Assembly: GCA_024278975.1 (NCBI GenBank)
Contig: JAJRSD010000060.1
Location: forward strand, 1 to 64,000
Direction: 5' to 3'
DNA length: 64,000 nt
DNA from: Bacteroidota bacterium
GTDB taxonomy: Bacteria > Bacteroidota > Bacteroidia > Bacteroidales > Prolixibacteraceae
The notes beneath the pieces are model-generated. The model was not told where the DNA came from. It saw only the letters and a list, made by a program, of their open reading frames with translations, and did not search any database. This document shows positions 26,490 through 36,029 of this stretch, piece after piece. The first letter of the stretch is position 1; each line of letters opens with the position of its first letter. Position numbers and translations under genes: made by a program.

Positions 26490-28937
26490 CTAAAAGCTCA
26501 TTTCAGCTCGTAAACGTATGCCGCTTTTGTCGGTGAAACTGCTGCCGGAATAGGTGTTTCCCAGTAAATGAACATATTCAATACGCAATACTTTAAAGAT
26601 ATTTGTAACTCCAAAACCAATTTCGGAATAGGGTGTTTTTATATCATTTGAGTAATATCCGGGCAGGTCGAATACACCTTTGTATGAACTGTTCAATGTT
26701 CCGTAATGAAGTTTAAACGAGACTATTTCGCGAAGTTTTAACCTCTTGATTAGCGGAATCCGGTTCAAAATAATACCTCCGCCATTAAAATGCAAATGGG
26801 TGTTGGTGTATAAATTATGGGCAAACGAAGCGTGATGCAGCAGGTTATACCTGTATTTTGCATAACCCAGCGACATGGAACCAACGGGCTGGTCGAGCAA
26901 ATCGTAGGGTGCATCGCCCAACAGATAACCAGCATTAAACATATAGTTCATAAAAATCTGACCCATTGTTAGCCGGCCTTCAATTGAACCGTGAAACTGG
27001 GAATAAATTCCGAAATCGGTAATGCTGCCATTTGGTAATCTCGTTTGTCCGATATCCCAGCTCAAGTTGATGACAGGAGTTTGGTTGAGGTAATATACCC
27101 GGTCGAAATAGAGCTTGTCGTAATGCTGACCAAATGCAAGCCGGCAATTAAACAGAACGCCATAATTCGAGTAGGTTTCGTATTCTGTTCCGTCGCGAAT
27201 AAAATGCACATTTTCGGTGCGTGTACTTGATAGATAGTAGGGAGACGCCTCCAGTGTGAAATTCTTTTCGGCGTTGAGTTCCATTCGTAACTCGAAGCTA
27301 TTTTCCTCTTTTAAATACGGGTTTTGTTCGCGCGAGGTGAATGCTGCGATGAAATTTCCATTCCCTCTCGTGTTCGGGTTCTTTTTAATGTAACGGAGAT
27401 ATTTATCTTGCGAAACGAGATAATAATCGTTGTAATAGTAGAATCGAAAAATAAACTTATCGGTTGTTAGCGGTTGCCAGGTGAAATTTACCCCGTATTT
27501 CAGCTCCTTTGTTTTTGTTCCCATTCCGAGATACCCGCCAACCGAGAAATATTTAAACATCTTTTCGCTGGTACGCAATGGCAAATTAAAACGGTTGCCT
27601 TCAATGAGGTTGGTGCTGTAGATATCGTACACCGGCCCAATATCAATTTTCCCGGCATTTACATAACTTGTTAAAACCATGTTTCCAATTGCATCGATTC
27701 CTTTAACAACATTTTGCTCTTTTAATTTATCAACCCGGTAGTAGGCTCCCACTTCAAGTTGGTTGTCAGATGCAAATTCAGGACTGTTTTTCCATTCGTA
27801 AGCTTTTGCCGGGGTAAGTTGTTCCGATGTGGAATAACTGGTCGATTTATTAATCAGCCAATTGCCACTTGCCACATTATCAATGCGTTGTGAGCTGTAA
27901 TTTGAAGCAGTATCTTTATTTAATGTCAGCGACATATTAATACCAATTCGTTGTTGGTTGTAAAACCAGGTTCCGTTCGGCATTTTTTTGTACTTCACAT
28001 TTCCTTTAAAACCATTTATAAAATTGAGGTTTGCCTCTTTGGGCAGATAAACTTCGATATCGGTTAAAGCAAAGCTGCTGTCTTCGACTGTAAAATGGCC
28101 GGAGAAGAGCAGATTGTACCTGTTTTTAGGGGCAAACGAAAAGTTAAAATATTTTTTACCATTCAAAATCGTACTGTCGTTCAAATATAGATTATAATGC
28201 AACGGAGCAGTGCTGCTTATTGGCGATATAATTCCTCTCCCCAAAATATATATCTGCTCTTTATAGAAATCTAAATCGATAACAACATTTAGTAAAATCA
28301 AACTTTCTATGGATTGATTCAGCCGTGGGAAAATGCCGTCTTTTTTATTGTAAACTTTCTCCGGTTCGTTGTTCTCAAAATTCAGGGCTTCTTCTGCAAG
28401 ATAGATGGGGGCAAACCGTAATTTCTGGCTGTCGATTTTAACGGTAACTTCGTTTAAGTTGTTTATCAGTTTGGTTACCTTCCAAGTTGTGTCAACCGCC
28501 CGGTAAACTGTTGTTTGTGCCAGCGTTTTATAACTGGTTATACTTCGCAAATTTTCTCTATTCTGCTTTTTATGTCGAACGATTTGTTTGAACAGGACTT
28601 TTGCCCGCGGCACTTCCGGTTTCACGGTTACTTCGTCAATCTTTTGTATCTCTTTTTCAAGCACAATAACAAGGTCGTTGCTTTGTTTCCGTTTTATTAA
28701 AGTCTCTCTGTTCTTATAACCAACCGACGATACGCAGAGTGTATCGTTTTTAGGCGATAGAATGGCAAAGTGCCCGTTTACATCTGCCATGGTTCCCTGC
28801 AATGTTCCTTTCAGCCAAACATTTGCAAAGGGAATTTCGCTTCCGTTTTCGTCTTTTACATAGCCCGAAACCGATTGGGCAAAGCTACTAAAACCGAAAA
28901 TGGTCAGTAAAAAAAATATAATAAACCGATAATTCAT
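26490..28937 (-). CDS. DUF5686 outer-membrane barrel with carboxypeptidase-like regulatory domain
   Basis: The 815-residue protein has a signal peptide (ending SSFAQ) and a CarboxypepD_reg-like beta-sandwich at about residues 23-105 (VSGYVKDENGSEIPFANVWLKGT, SSVGYKNRETLI). A long DUF5686 region follows, whose C-terminal half is a series of amphipathic strands ending LRAEMSF, typical of an outer-membrane barrel. Function is not established for the family; it resembles a TonB-receptor barrel without a plug. It is the last gene of an eight-gene operon, only 7 nt after the CDP-alcohol phosphatidyltransferase, which suggests it serves as the outer-membrane end of that lipid pathway (inference). 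Confidence 0.82.
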   Translation of the reverse strand: MNYRFIIFFLLTIFGFSSFAQSVSGYVKDENGSEIPFANVWLKGTLQGTMADVNGHFAILSPKNDTLCVSSVGYKNRETLIKRKQSNDLVIVLEKEIQKIDEVTVKPEVPRAKVLFKQIVRHKKQNRENLRSITSYKTLAQTTVYRAVDTTWKVTKLINNLNEVTVKIDSQKLRFAPIYLAEEALNFENNEPEKVYNKKDGIFPRLNQSIESLILLNVVIDLDFYKEQIYILGRGIISPISSTAPLHYNLYLNDSTILNGKKYFNFSFAPKNRYNLLFSGHFTVEDSSFALTDIEVYLPKEANLNFINGFKGNVKYKKMPNGTWFYNQQRIGINMSLTLNKDTASNYSSQRIDNVASGNWLINKSTSYSTSEQLTPAKAYEWKNSPEFASDNQLEVGAYYRVDKLKEQNVVKGIDAIGNMVLTSYVNAGKIDIGPVYDIYSTNLIEGNRFNLPLRTSEKMFKYFSVGGYLGMGTKTKELKYGVNFTWQPLTTDKFIFRFYYYNDYYLVSQDKYLRYIKKNPNTRGNGNFIAAFTSREQNPYLKEENSFELRMELNAEKNFTLEASPYYLSSTRTENVHFIRDGTEYETYSNYGVLFNCRLAFGQHYDKLYFDRVYYLNQTPVINLSWDIGQTRLPNGSITDFGIYSQFHGSIEGRLTMGQIFMNYMFNAGYLLGDAPYDLLDQPVGSMSLGYAKYRYNLLHHASFAHNLYTNTHLHFNGGGIILNRIPLIKRLKLREIVSFKLHYGTLNSSYKGVFDLPGYYSNDIKTPYSEIGFGVTNIFKVLRIEYVHLLGNTYSGSSFTDKSGIRLRAEMSF

Positions 28938-28944
28938 TCGTCCG

Positions 28945-29538
28945 CTATTTGTTCCCCTTGCTTTTAATTAACCAATAAAGTCCTTTTACTCCAATTTTTA
29001 TATCGTCGAGCCAAAACAGTACGAATATTTTTTCGGTATAGGCAATAATTCCCCAACAAACTGCCACATAAAACATCCAGGTGTAAAACCCGAAAACAAA
29101 GAGGATAAAAAAGAAGATACTTTGCACGTAACCTGCTGACACGGCAGAATAGAGGTGCAGTCCCGGGATTTTTCCGAAACGCAAAAACGCAACAATATAA
29201 CTGAGTATAAAAAGAGTTAGAAACAGGTACAAAACTGTTGCATGCGGTTCAATTTCAGTCCATCTAAAAACGAATATTCCCAGCAATGCCATGGCATAAG
29301 TAAATATATCGGCAAGGTTATCGAGTGCTGCACCAAAATTTGTTTGAAGCTTAAAATGCCGGGCAATAAATCCATCGAGCGCATCGCTTACCAAGCTGAT
29401 ACTCAATAGAATTACAAACCAGCTCTCGCGGTTGGTTACGGCCATGAAAAGAATTACCGGAAATACCAGCAAACGGTACAAACTAATTAGATTGGGTACA
29501 TTTAAAATATTCTCCCCTTTTACAATTATCTTTTTCAT
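28945..29538 (-). CDS. CDP-alcohol phosphatidyltransferase family protein
   Basis: The 197-residue integral membrane enzyme has the diagnostic motif DG-x2-AR-x8-G-x3-D-x3-D, present as DALDGFIAR followed by GAALDNLAD (about residues 53-81), with about six helices. Enzymes of this family transfer a phosphoalcohol from a CDP-lipid to an acceptor alcohol such as glycerol phosphate, serine or inositol. The acceptor here cannot be told from sequence. Its operon also encodes a CDP-lipid synthase, making a complete two-step head-group pathway plausible. Confidence 0.88.
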   Translation of the reverse strand: MKKIIVKGENILNVPNLISLYRLLVFPVILFMAVTNRESWFVILLSISLVSDALDGFIARHFKLQTNFGAALDNLADIFTYAMALLGIFVFRWTEIEPHATVLYLFLTLFILSYIVAFLRFGKIPGLHLYSAVSAGYVQSIFFFILFVFGFYTWMFYVAVCWGIIAYTEKIFVLFWLDDIKIGVKGLYWLIKSKGNK

Positions 29539-29567
29539 TTTTAACTTTTTTAGTGGTTCGAAGTTGG

Positions 29568-30680
29568 TTAACAGGCAGGTTGCAGCATTTTACTGTTCCG
29601 TTTATCGGTGAGCCCGTTAATAAAGAATTCTAACATTTTGAAAATGGTGTGTTCATCCACATCGTGTCCGCCCGACAGTACAATTTTATCGAGGTTTTGT
29701 GTGTCGAAACGAATGTTAGTTTTTATATAACCACCCGTAAACGACATGCCCACCGAAATTATTCTTTCCATGGCATTCATCTCCTTTTTGTCGATGGATT
29801 CTACCGGGCTTATATTTATGGGCAAAAGCTCGCACAGACTGTTTATAATGTGAATGTTTTTTATCGAATTTTTAGCTACAAAATTCATAATGACTGGAAG
29901 TTTCTGAACTTCAACCGTTCGTAACAGGTAGCGAACAACCGTATTTACAGGAATCAGGTTTTGTGTTGAATCCGGGTCAACCTGCACGCGCACCGTTTGA
30001 TTGGGGTATTTATAGGCCAGCCCGTGAATTCGTTTTGCAAAATCGAAAATGCCGTAATCGGTTTTTGTTACCCCCGATTTACTATCGCCCACAACCTGCG
30101 ACAACCTTAAAATGTGAGCATAAATATTGTTTTTTGTCATCTCATTTTTGACAATATTTTCGGCAAATCTTTTCGATTGCTCGTAATAATTACGGAATTC
30201 AGATATTTCAGCGGGATTATAAAATTTTTCTTTAAAAACCCCTCTAATATTTCCGCACGAGTAGGCGGTACTGATAAAAAAGAATCGCGAATTTTGGGTT
30301 GAATTTTCAGTAAATATCTTCAGCGAGTTTTTGATTCCCCCAATATTTGTTTCGAAAATTTCATCTTTCGATTTTAGGTCGTATTTCAAACTGGCAGCAA
30401 AATGGTAGTAGTCCACATCGCCACTAAAAATATTAGACAGTTGGCTTTCCGTCATCGAAAAGTTATTGTCGAGCAACGAATAAGAGTAAACCTGTAAATT
30501 ACTACTTCCTGAATATCTGCCGTTTGTAATGTTGTCAAGTGCATTGTTCATCCTTTTGGTAGCCGAATATTTTGAGCTATTCCTGACCAATGCAACAACT
30601 TTGTAGTTTTGTGCCAGTAATTCGTTTATAAAATTTGAAGCAACAAAACCATTTGCCCCGTTAATAATAATTTTTCTCAT
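29568..30680 (-). CDS. SDR-type NAD(P)-dependent epimerase/thioester-reductase-like protein
   Basis: The 370-residue extended short-chain dehydrogenase-like protein has N-terminal IIINGANGFVASNFINELL, a Rossmann loop in which the third glycine of GxxGxxG is replaced by Ala (GANGFVA). The catalytic Tyr/Lys appear as YYEQSKRFAEN (about residue 168), preceded by FFISTAYSCGN. This layout is closest to NAD_binding_4, the reductase domain of fatty acyl-CoA reductases and carrier thioester reductases. It might reduce an acyl thioester to aldehyde or alcohol, or act as an epimerase. Operon position among membrane lipid enzymes favours a lipid substrate. Confidence 0.72.
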   Translation of the reverse strand: MRKIIINGANGFVASNFINELLAQNYKVVALVRNSSKYSATKRMNNALDNITNGRYSGSSNLQVYSYSLLDNNFSMTESQLSNIFSGDVDYYHFAASLKYDLKSKDEIFETNIGGIKNSLKIFTENSTQNSRFFFISTAYSCGNIRGVFKEKFYNPAEISEFRNYYEQSKRFAENIVKNEMTKNNIYAHILRLSQVVGDSKSGVTKTDYGIFDFAKRIHGLAYKYPNQTVRVQVDPDSTQNLIPVNTVVRYLLRTVEVQKLPVIMNFVAKNSIKNIHIINSLCELLPINISPVESIDKKEMNAMERIISVGMSFTGGYIKTNIRFDTQNLDKIVLSGGHDVDEHTIFKMLEFFINGLTDKRNSKMLQPAC

Positions 30681-30703
30681 AGCGTTATTTTTTTAATTGA
30701 TTT

Positions 30704-31381
30704 TTACAAAAACAGTACAAGTACAAGCACCACACTCAATGGAATGGTAAGATTATCGGAGCCGCGCCAGCTCAATAATTCCGCCAGGGTTCCAACGGCT
30801 GCAATGGTCAATGCGAGCCAGAATGTTTTCAGGTCGAATACGTTGCGGTGGAAATAGAGGGCAATTAAACTGATTATAAAAGCGGTGGTTAGAAATGCCC
30901 CCGAGCCAATTATTGTCTTTTTGGTTTTTATTCCAAAGAGAGTAATTTTTCCGTTGTTCTTTTTAATATTCATTCCCAATATCGCAGCCATCGGGTCGCA
31001 AACTGCCAGAATCAACATTGGCAGAATAAAAATGAATTTATTATCGAGCTGAAAAGCGACTAAAAATGTGAGGTAAATTGAAAGCGGCAGCAAGTAACTT
31101 CCAACCGATTTCCGGTTAATATCGTGAATTGAATTAAGTTGCTTCGAATGTTGTGTTAGAAAAAGAGCTGCAAAAAAGAATATTGCCAGCACAAGAATAT
31201 ACCAGTGCGATGTAAAAACATAGGGAAACGGGACAACCGCAAGTGTTGTTGTAAAGTGTGCAAACTTGCGTGTAATTTCCCCTTTTGTACCAAGCCGGCG
31301 ATAAATTAATTCGTTGAATGCCAGCAGCAAAATAATCCCGACCAAATATACAAGCGATAAAACAACAATGTTAGCAGTCAT
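30704..31381 (-). CDS. Diacylglycerol/polyprenol kinase family protein (dolichol/phytol kinase-like)
   Basis: The 225-residue polytopic membrane protein has the CTP-dependent lipid kinase pattern: KFAHFTTTLAVV near residue 40, CDPMAAILG near 128, KKTIIGSGAFLTTAFI near 152 and the C-terminal GTLAELLSWRGSDNLTIPL. Relatives phosphorylate dolichol, phytol or diacylglycerol. It sits 10 nt after the CdsA-like gene. It could supply a lipid phosphate to the cytidylyltransferase. Confidence 0.82.
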   Translation of the reverse strand: MTANIVVLSLVYLVGIILLLAFNELIYRRLGTKGEITRKFAHFTTTLAVVPFPYVFTSHWYILVLAIFFFAALFLTQHSKQLNSIHDINRKSVGSYLLPLSIYLTFLVAFQLDNKFIFILPMLILAVCDPMAAILGMNIKKNNGKITLFGIKTKKTIIGSGAFLTTAFIISLIALYFHRNVFDLKTFWLALTIAAVGTLAELLSWRGSDNLTIPLSVVLVLVLFL

Positions 31382-31391
31382 AATTTTCCGA

Positions 31392-32120
31392 TTAAAAATT
31401 TAATAGATATAATGAAAGTGCCACCCACGCCCCGCCGGCAATCAGGCTGTCGAAACGGTCGAGAAAACCACCGTGCCCGGGAATCAGGTTGCTGTAATCT
31501 TTTACTCCGTATTTTCGTTTAAAAAACGAAGCAGCAATGTCGCCGGCAAAAGCAAACAGTATAATACCGGTTGCAAACAGTACAGTTTTGAACAGCGGGG
31601 CTGGGTAAAGTTCGTTGAGTAGAACCGAGCTGATTATTGCAATTATTGCTCCTCCGATAATTCCACCCACGGTTTTATTCGGACTGATTTTGGGTGCAAT
31701 CTTTTTCCGGCCCCAGAGTTGCCCGCTAATTTGGCTGAAACTGTCGAAAATTGAGAGTATCAAAAATGTAAAGAGAATAAGCTCTTTATCAAGTTTTCCG
31801 AAGAATAAAAAGCCGGTTGAAAGAGTTCCAAAAACAAGAACAGAGACCGTGAAGAATCCTTTTTTACTGGCTCCGGAGTTTATAAACAATTTAATAATTT
31901 CGAAAAAGCCAAAGCCAATTATCAGTATCGAGAGGTTTTGAAACAGAATGGGATTAATTACAATACTGAAAAACAGAATGTTTATGATGAAAAAGTAGGT
32001 GATAAATTTTGTCCGGCTTTTTCGTGCAACTTCCCGCTCTTTTTTCCTGTTTATGAAAAAGAACCCAATACTTCCGAGTATGAAGTAGGATAGAATTATA
32101 ATGTAAATAGTCTGTATCAT
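31392..32120 (-). CDS. Phosphatidate cytidylyltransferase (CdsA family)
   Basis: The 242-residue polytopic enzyme makes a CDP-activated lipid from CTP and phosphatidate or a related lipid phosphate. The CdsA signature is complete near the C-terminus: SFFKRKYGVKD followed by LIPGHGGFLDRFDS, preceded by PNKTVGGIIGG. Its location in a dedicated export operon rather than beside housekeeping genes raises the possibility that it is a second, specialised CdsA. I give no symbol for that reason. Confidence 0.88.
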   Translation of the reverse strand: MIQTIYIIILSYFILGSIGFFFINRKKEREVARKSRTKFITYFFIINILFFSIVINPILFQNLSILIIGFGFFEIIKLFINSGASKKGFFTVSVLVFGTLSTGFLFFGKLDKELILFTFLILSIFDSFSQISGQLWGRKKIAPKISPNKTVGGIIGGAIIAIISSVLLNELYPAPLFKTVLFATGIILFAFAGDIAASFFKRKYGVKDYSNLIPGHGGFLDRFDSLIAGGAWVALSLYLLNF

Positions 32121-32128
32121 CTTTTCAA

Positions 32129-32926
32129 TTATTTTAAAATCATTAAAATACCGATGGCAACCATTGCCACCGCGTACCAGTATCTTGTTTTATTTTCAGA
32201 TTGTCCGAAATTAGTTTTTGCAATTATCTTGGGCCCGATTAACGCCCCAACAGTCGAACCGGCAGTTAAAAACCCCACAAGTGTCAGGTCTATTTTACCG
32301 AGTAAAAAGTGCGAGCCAACGGCAAAAAATGTATTCACAAGAACAATTAAAAGCGAAGTTCCAATTACCGTTTTTAAGAGAATCTGCATCGAAAACAATC
32401 CCGATAAAACCGGAGCTGTTCCGCTTGTGCCAAAGGTTCCGGTAATCATTCCTGCAAAAAAGCCAAAGAACAATCCTTTGGTAGTTTTTACTGAATTTGA
32501 ATGTTTTTTGGGGCTTCTCTTCCCCGAATCGACTCTCTGTTTTTGCCATGTGGAATAAACAATATTGAGAGCGACTAATACCGAATAGATACCAAAACTG
32601 AGTTTTAGCTGATTCGCACTTATTTTATTCGAAATGCCGGCTCCAATGAAAGCGCCAAGAATACCGGCAACAGCAAATATTCCCACCAATTTTAAATCGA
32701 TATTTTGTTTTCGGTAATGCCCCCACGACCCCACAATGCAAATTGGCAATGATGCTACCAGCGATGTAATTACTGCGGTTTGCGGGTTAATATTCAGCAA
32801 TAGAATTAATATGGGCAGGAAAAAGAAACCACCGCCTCCGCCGAGCATTGTTCCAAACAATCCGATGATAAAACCAACGAATGGCAGGAGGTAATAAACG
32901 GGTTCTATTGTCGAGTAAAAGAACAT
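32129..32926 (-). CDS. TauE/SafE family membrane permease
   Basis: The 265-residue protein has about eight membrane helices and the duplicated family pattern (GFIIGLFGTMLGGGGGFFFLPILILLLNINPQTAVITSL; then FFAGMITGTFGTSGTAPVLSGLF). Characterised members export sulfite, sulfonates or other small organic anions. It lies within 8-9 nt of both neighbours in the lipid operon. Its role there is unclear: it may carry a small anion used or released by the pathway, or be incidental. Confidence 0.85.
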   Translation of the reverse strand: MFFYSTIEPVYYLLPFVGFIIGLFGTMLGGGGGFFFLPILILLLNINPQTAVITSLVASLPICIVGSWGHYRKQNIDLKLVGIFAVAGILGAFIGAGISNKISANQLKLSFGIYSVLVALNIVYSTWQKQRVDSGKRSPKKHSNSVKTTKGLFFGFFAGMITGTFGTSGTAPVLSGLFSMQILLKTVIGTSLLIVLVNTFFAVGSHFLLGKIDLTLVGFLTAGSTVGALIGPKIIAKTNFGQSENKTRYWYAVAMVAIGILMILK

Positions 32927-32935
32927 AATTTCGAT

Positions 32936-33697
32936 TTATAAATTGGTCGCCTCAAGTGTAAAATCATCAATACTTACCTTGCTAAGTATGTTTACTTCGT
33001 GAACTTCCATGTTTGTTTTCTCCCCGGTTTTAATGTTTGCAATGCTAATTTTTTGAGGGTACACTTTTTTACTTGCGCCGTTAACATTAAAGTAATCGGA
33101 TAATTCGGTGATGCTGATTATCTGACCGTTTCTGTCATATTTCTGAATCCTCAGTAGATATTCATTAACTGCTGAGATAAAAGCAATGGTGTACTCTTTT
33201 TCGCCGGATTTCTCTATTTTTATTTTATGACAGTTAACTCCGTTAAATTGCTCATTGCCTAAACTTGTAAAACTAAAGCCCGACTCATCTAACCAGCTAA
33301 ACTGGCTGATTGGAATTTTACTTCCCATAATTTTCAAATTGTGCTGATTTGCCTTTATCTTTTGCACTCTGCCTGTTGCCGGCGAATAGATTTCTATTAT
33401 CCCCTTTTGGTTGGAATAATCGGTGGTAACTATTTTTGTCCCGGTTATCAGTTCCGGCGAAGTAAACTCAATTAAAACCTTCTTTTGCCGGTCGAATTCG
33501 GCGAAAGAAACAGTCATCTCTTTCGTTTTTTTGTTTCCTCTTTTATCGAATGTTTCAAGGTCTAAAATCATCGAAACATTCTTAAAAGACATTTTTTGCT
33601 TGCAGCTTTCAAATATCTTTTTTGCTTCGCTGTTGCTGCTGGCCGAAACGTGTAGTACAATAATTACAACGGTTATAAGTAAAATTGTTTTTTTCAT
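32936..33697 (-). CDS. LolA-like outer-membrane lipoprotein-sorting protein (second copy)
   Basis: The 253-residue periplasmic protein has a signal (MKKTILLITVVIIVLHVSASS) and the LolA/LppX-like fold pattern (MILDLETFDKRGNKKTKEMTVSFAEFDRQKKVLIEFTSP; IEIYSPATGRVQKIKANQ). Like the 9068 protein it probably binds a lipid tail or acyl chain. It is encoded 11 nt downstream of the MMPL exporter gene. In aryl polyene clusters, LolA-like and MMPL proteins also occur together, which supports a relay from MMPL to the carrier. Confidence 0.78.
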   Translation of the reverse strand: MKKTILLITVVIIVLHVSASSNSEAKKIFESCKQKMSFKNVSMILDLETFDKRGNKKTKEMTVSFAEFDRQKKVLIEFTSPELITGTKIVTTDYSNQKGIIEIYSPATGRVQKIKANQHNLKIMGSKIPISQFSWLDESGFSFTSLGNEQFNGVNCHKIKIEKSGEKEYTIAFISAVNEYLLRIQKYDRNGQIISITELSDYFNVNGASKKVYPQKISIANIKTGEKTNMEVHEVNILSKVSIDDFTLEATNL

Positions 33698-33708
33698 GTT
33701 ACATCTTT

Positions 33709-35958
33709 TTATTGTGGTTCTAAAAACTTTGGTTTTGTAATGGTTATAATTGCAGGAATTAATAGTAGTGCGCTTATCAGGCAGGCGAAAATTGAGATTA
33801 CTACGAGGACTCCGAAAAAACGAAGTGGTGCAAAACCCGAAAATATTAATGCTGAAAACCCAACGATTATCGAGAATGCATTAAAAATTATCCCCCTTCC
33901 GGTTGTGCTTAACGTTTTTGAAATGGCCTTTGCAGGATTGCCGCTTTTTGCATATTCCAATTTATACCGCCATAAAAAATGGATGGTATAATCTACACCC
34001 ACGCCAATCATTATCGACGATAAAAGTGTGTTTACAATGTCTAACGAAATTCTCCCAAAGCCCATTAAACCAAACAGTAATAAAATTGAAAGCAAAAGAG
34101 GAATGCTCCCGAGAAAGCCTGCAACAACCGATTTAAAGACCATTGTTAGTAAAACAAAAATAATGATGAAGGCTAAAATTAGCGATGTAATCTGCCCCTG
34201 AATTACCATGTCGGCAATCTGAATTTTCGACAAGCCCGGTCCGGCAATACAAACCAAATGTTCATCGTCATCGGTTATTTTATGCAGCGCTTCTAACACC
34301 GCTTTTCCCGTCTCGTTGCTTCCATCTTTCAGGCTAACAAGAATTCTGGTATTTTCGTAATTGTAATCAATAAATTGTGAAATCTGTTCTTCGTAACCGC
34401 TCATTGCAAAAATTTCGAGGTACTGAACGGTCTCTGCTTTTGTTTTTGGCAAAGTGTTGTATCCGGGTTCATTAGGCATATAAACCCCTTTGCTCAACTC
34501 TTTCAAAAACATGGTTGGCGAAATTACATTTCCAACTTTGGGTAGTGCTTCTATTTCTGCGGTGTATTTTTCTATTTGGGTAAGCATTTCGGGCGAAAGT
34601 ACATCGCCATTAAATAGCACCGAAACATATTGCGAGCCACCAAATTTTTCGTTAACCAGCTCAATCCCTTTTTTCAAATCCGATTTGCCCAGGAAATACG
34701 CTTCAACATTTGTATCAATTTTCAGAAAAAATAACCCAACCACACTAAAAGCGGCAACAATTACAAATGCACCGATAACTCTTTTCGGATAGCGGGAAAC
34801 CCAACCGGCGAACTTTTCCATCACACGGTTTATTGCCAGTAATTTCCGATTGTTATTTTTTTTGTATTCAGGAGCACCATAAAAACTGAGTAGAACCGGT
34901 ATTAAAAACAGGCTCATTAAAAGTGCAAGTCCAATGCCCACCGAAGCCAAAACCCCAAGCTCGGCAGCCGGTGGCAGTTTGTGCGAGAGTAGCCCCAACA
35001 TGCCGCCAATAGTAGTTAGAGCAGTTATTAGAATCGGCTTTTTCAGTTCCTCATAAATTGAGATAGCGACCTTTTTTATGCTCTTTTGCTTGCCCGATAC
35101 AAACTTTTCCTGGTATAAATTTATCAGATGAATTCCATAATCATTGGCAATGGCAATCAGCATAATCGGCAGTAAAATTGTAACTAATGAAATCTCCCAA
35201 TCCATTAAAGCCATAAATCCGAACGAAAAAAGAAGGGACAGTATCACTACAATAAACGGCAGAACCACACCTTTCCACTCTTTAAACGAAAAATAGAGCA
35301 TTAATACCATCAATACCAGAGCGAGAGGGAGCAGGGTAACCAAATCTTTTTTTATGTACGATTTAATGGATTGGCGAATGTACGCCAACCCACCGATGTA
35401 AATTTTCTCTCTGCCCGGATTGTTTTCAATCACTTTTTCGATGGCAGGTATTATTTCACTGTCTTTTATTGTGTCAGCTTTGGTGAGAATAATAGCCGTG
35501 GATGTAAAGTCGGACGATACAAAACGACTGCCCATATTGTTTTTAATAATGCTCTGTTTCAGTCTCTCTAGTTCCGCTTTTGTATTGGGAATTTCAGCAA
35601 TAATCGGATTCATTGTGGTAATTCCATCCTCCAGTTTAATGTCGATAACATCGCGGAGCGACAGGCAGTGTTCAACACCTTCGATGTTTTGTAATTCTTC
35701 GGTAAGTTGCTCCAGCCTGCTGTAACTTGATGGATTAATTATTGAACTGCTGTCAGTTAGAATCAACATAATTTTTTCGCTGCCCCCGAATATCGTATCC
35801 AGCTTTTGTATGAAGGCACGGTTACTTACCGAATTCGGAATGTAGTCGTCGAAACTTGGATTAATGGAAAGTTTTGGAATTTGAACAGCAGAAATCATTG
35901 CCAAAATAATAGTGACAACAATAATAAGAAATCGATATTTTGCGATTATATTTTTCAC
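33709..35958 (-). CDS. MMPL/RND superfamily lipid exporter
   Basis: The 749-residue inner-membrane protein has two homologous halves, each one helix, a periplasmic loop and a five-helix block. The proton-relay helices carry ANDYGIHL (first half) and GVGVDYTIHFLW (second half), characteristic of MMPL/HpnN-type exporters of lipids, hopanoids or glycolipids. The start codon is GTG, followed by KNIIAKYRFLIIVVTIILAM. It is the first gene of the eight-gene operon, driven by a promoter with two palindromic operators. Confidence 0.88.
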   Translation of the reverse strand: MKNIIAKYRFLIIVVTIILAMISAVQIPKLSINPSFDDYIPNSVSNRAFIQKLDTIFGGSEKIMLILTDSSSIINPSSYSRLEQLTEELQNIEGVEHCLSLRDVIDIKLEDGITTMNPIIAEIPNTKAELERLKQSIIKNNMGSRFVSSDFTSTAIILTKADTIKDSEIIPAIEKVIENNPGREKIYIGGLAYIRQSIKSYIKKDLVTLLPLALVLMVLMLYFSFKEWKGVVLPFIVVILSLLFSFGFMALMDWEISLVTILLPIMLIAIANDYGIHLINLYQEKFVSGKQKSIKKVAISIYEELKKPILITALTTIGGMLGLLSHKLPPAAELGVLASVGIGLALLMSLFLIPVLLSFYGAPEYKKNNNRKLLAINRVMEKFAGWVSRYPKRVIGAFVIVAAFSVVGLFFLKIDTNVEAYFLGKSDLKKGIELVNEKFGGSQYVSVLFNGDVLSPEMLTQIEKYTAEIEALPKVGNVISPTMFLKELSKGVYMPNEPGYNTLPKTKAETVQYLEIFAMSGYEEQISQFIDYNYENTRILVSLKDGSNETGKAVLEALHKITDDDEHLVCIAGPGLSKIQIADMVIQGQITSLILAFIIIFVLLTMVFKSVVAGFLGSIPLLLSILLLFGLMGFGRISLDIVNTLLSSIMIGVGVDYTIHFLWRYKLEYAKSGNPAKAISKTLSTTGRGIIFNAFSIIVGFSALIFSGFAPLRFFGVLVVISIFACLISALLLIPAIITITKPKFLEPQ

Positions 35959-36029
35959 ACTTTCCGAATTAAATTTATTCGCTATTCCTCTTGTTTGTTC
36001 AATCTAAATGCGGTTACGATTGCCGTTTT

